From Gammaproteobacteria bacterium (GTDB lineage: Bacteria; Pseudomonadota; Gammaproteobacteria; Ga0077536): a DNA stretch of 44,266 nt. Location: NCBI GenBank assembly GCA_009692265.1, contig SHZM01000027.1, forward strand, positions 1 through 44,266. The letters are read 5' to 3'. Below the pieces are notes generated by a model. That model did no database searches and was not told the DNA's origin. It saw only the letters and a program-made list of their open reading frames with translations. Each line of letters begins with the position of its first letter. Position 1 is the first letter of the stretch. Position numbers and translations under genes: made by a program. Below, piece after piece: positions 43,246-44,266 of this stretch.

Positions 43246-43292
43246 ATAAAGGGGACGGAGGGATTAAAATTTAATCCCTCCGTCCCCTTTAT
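43246..43292. repeat. Perfect 47-base palindrome
   Basis: Arms of 23 bases (starting ATAAAGGGGACGGAGGG, ending CCCTCCGTCCCCTTTAT) around one central base. It ends seven bases before the bdhA stop and starts 40 bases upstream of the uspA ATG. This type (GGGGACGGAGGG) is known from REP/RAYT-type repeats; it is also a possible bidirectional hairpin terminator or blocker, though no T-run lies beyond the stem. Confidence 0.9.
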
Positions 43293-43298
43293 CGAAAC

Positions 43299-44072
43299 CT
43301 ATTGCGCTGTCCAACCGCCGTCGACGGCCCACGCCGCGCCGCGCACATTATCAGCCGCCGGCGAACAGAGGAACACCGCGAGTTCACCAAGTTGCTGGGG
43401 CGTCGTGAACTGTAATGAGGGCTGCTTCTCGGCCAGCAACTCGCGGCTAGCTTGTTCGACCGAAATACGCTCCGTCATCGCGCGTGCATCGATTTGCTGT
43501 TGAACCAGTGGTGTCAGCACCCAGCCCGGACAGATTGCGTTGACAGTGACGCCAGTGGTCGCGGTTTCGAGCGCCAGCGCCTTCGTTAGCCCCACGATGC
43601 CGTGCTTCGCCGCGACATAAGCTGACTTTCCAGCCGAGGCGACCAGTCCGTGGCTCGACGCGATGTTGATGATCCGCCCCCAGTTATGCGCTTTCATCCG
43701 CGGTAATGCCAGCCGTGAGGTATGAAAAGCCGAACTGAGATTGATCGCGATAATCGCGTCCCAGCGTTCGATCGGGAAGGCCTCGACATTGGCGACGTGC
43801 TGGATCCCCGCGTTATTCACCAACACATCGACCCCACTGAAGCGAGTGTTGGCGAAAGACATCATGGCTTCGATCTCGCCCGGCTCGCGCATGTCGGCCC
43901 CGTGGTGTTCAACGCTTACCCCGAACGTGGCGAATTGGGCGACGACAGCGGCGTGATCGCCGAAGCCGTTGAGGACGAGATTCGCGCCTTGTCGCGCCAA
44001 CGATAACGCGATGCCCAGCCCGATTCCGCTAGTCGAGCCAGTGACTAGCGCTGTTTTACCTTTGAGGTTCAT
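43299..44072 (-). CDS. bdhA: 3-hydroxybutyrate dehydrogenase
   Basis: Short-chain dehydrogenase, 257 residues from the ATG at 44072; the longer open frame upstream would add 57 unlikely residues. The NAD motif is TGSTSGIGLGIA, the catalytic Ser-Tyr-Lys is in IASSHGLVASAGKSAYVAAKHG, and the C-terminal VRGAAWAVDGGWTAQ is typical of D-3-hydroxybutyrate dehydrogenase, with the TPLVQQQID insertion. It interconverts 3-hydroxybutyrate and acetoacetate, in polyhydroxybutyrate use. GGAGA upstream (GGGAGATCGACTT). Confidence 0.9.
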   Translation of the reverse strand: MNLKGKTALVTGSTSGIGLGIALSLARQGANLVLNGFGDHAAVVAQFATFGVSVEHHGADMREPGEIEAMMSFANTRFSGVDVLVNNAGIQHVANVEAFPIERWDAIIAINLSSAFHTSRLALPRMKAHNWGRIINIASSHGLVASAGKSAYVAAKHGIVGLTKALALETATTGVTVNAICPGWVLTPLVQQQIDARAMTERISVEQASRELLAEKQPSLQFTTPQQLGELAVFLCSPAADNVRGAAWAVDGGWTAQ

Positions 44073-44129
44073 TAAGTCGATCTCCCTATTTTGTTGCGTG
44101 TAGCCACGCCCAGCCATCGGTAGCCTTGT

Positions 44130-44185
44130 CCAATGGGGTATGAGTCTGAACAAAGGGCGTGAATCCAACGGAGTATGAGTCTGAA
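44130..44185 (+). repeat. Tandem direct repeat of 21 bases before the IS-like gene
   Basis: CCAATGGGGTATGAGTCTGAA (44130-44150) and CCAACGGAGTATGAGTCTGAA (44165-44185) differ at two of 21 positions. They lie 20-75 bases upstream of the partial integrase and may be the transposase-binding end of an insertion sequence. Confidence 0.55.
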
Positions 44186-44204
44186 GGGGTAGCTGGGTTC
44201 GGTC

Positions 44205-44266
44205 ATGATGCGAGGCATGGTGATCGATATGAACGACAAACAATTAGTGACGCCGGCCCAGTTGCA
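44205..44266 (+). CDS. Partial gene at the right edge, probable IS integrase
   Basis: The last 62 bases open a plus-strand frame: ATG ATG CGA GGC ATG GTG ATC GAT ATG AAC GAC, continuing DKQLVTPAQL and running off the window. Several in-frame ATGs are possible. The MNDKxLxTxxQ start resembles integrase-type transposases of proteobacterial insertion sequences, from memory of those families; only about 20 codons are visible, so confidence is limited. The preceding tandem repeats fit an IS end. Confidence 0.4.
   Translation, partial: MMRGMVIDMNDKQLVTPAQL

Noticed and set aside
1-44266. CRISPR array, tRNA or rRNA genes
   Set aside because: No regularly spaced short repeats and no cloverleaf or rRNA-like segment were recognised by eye; a tRNAscan or Infernal run would settle it.

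Overview
The window looks like a chromosomal segment of an aromatic-degrading proteobacterium, most likely a gammaproteobacterium (betaproteobacterium possible). The evidence is the pssA-leuA and rlmD-exonuclease-cysM-pagL-rimI housekeeping blocks, sigma-54/DmpR-type control, and intergenic palindromes of the kinds common in those classes. No tRNA, rRNA or CRISPR was recognised.

Region 1 (198-15546, all minus strand, read right to left) is a phenol module: a two-gene phosphotransferase resembling phenylphosphate synthase (ppsA, ppsB), a MetE-like zinc thiol methyltransferase, a HAD hydrolase, a first catechol 2,3-dioxygenase, a SnoaL-like protein, a DsbA/HCCA-isomerase-like protein, the ring-fission hydrolase DmpD and the sensor-activator DmpR. 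A strong -24/-12 promoter follows, then the six-subunit phenol hydroxylase dmpKLMNOP, the ferredoxin dmpQ and a second catechol 2,3-dioxygenase. Region 2 (16957-22002, minus) is the lower meta-cleavage operon dmpC-E-F-G-H, also with a possible sigma-54 promoter. Together they would take phenol to catechol, 2-hydroxymuconic semialdehyde, and then by the hydrolytic or 4-oxalocrotonate branch to pyruvate and acetyl-CoA. The tautomerase DmpI is not in the window. Between the two operons, on the plus strand, lie a two-CBS protein (possibly the PpsC partner) and a peroxiredoxin whose active-site residue is encoded by in-frame TGA with a SECIS-like hairpin, i.e. a probable selenoprotein.

Region 3 (22155-30458) is decaying accessory DNA. 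It holds a diguanylate cyclase with a premature TAA, an L,D-transpeptidase, an orphan peptide-binding lipoprotein, a VapB antitoxin with only a relic of its toxin, and a large cyclase/ATPase/TPR gene with one frameshift and two stop codons, bracketed by two copies of a palindromic repeat. Region 4 (30459-37963, minus) is housekeeping: rlmD, a PolB-like exonuclease, cysM, pagL, rimI, family-4 uracil-DNA glycosylase, leuA preceded by a Leu-rich leader peptide and a good promoter, and pssA. Region 5 (37960-44266) is accessory again: a second cyclase fragment, a Rieske oxygenase pseudogene with an internal deletion, an SMP-30 lactonase, a crotonase, a YghU-type glutathione transferase, a small basic protein, UspA, 3-hydroxybutyrate dehydrogenase, and at the right edge the start of a probable insertion-sequence integrase.

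The most notable points are: (i) phenylphosphate-synthase-like genes, known from anaerobic phenol degradation, in line with an aerobic phenol hydroxylase regulon and accompanied by a MetE-like enzyme; (ii) the selenocysteine peroxiredoxin; (iii) a palindromic repeat family that supplies start and stop codons of neighbouring genes in the phenol operon.
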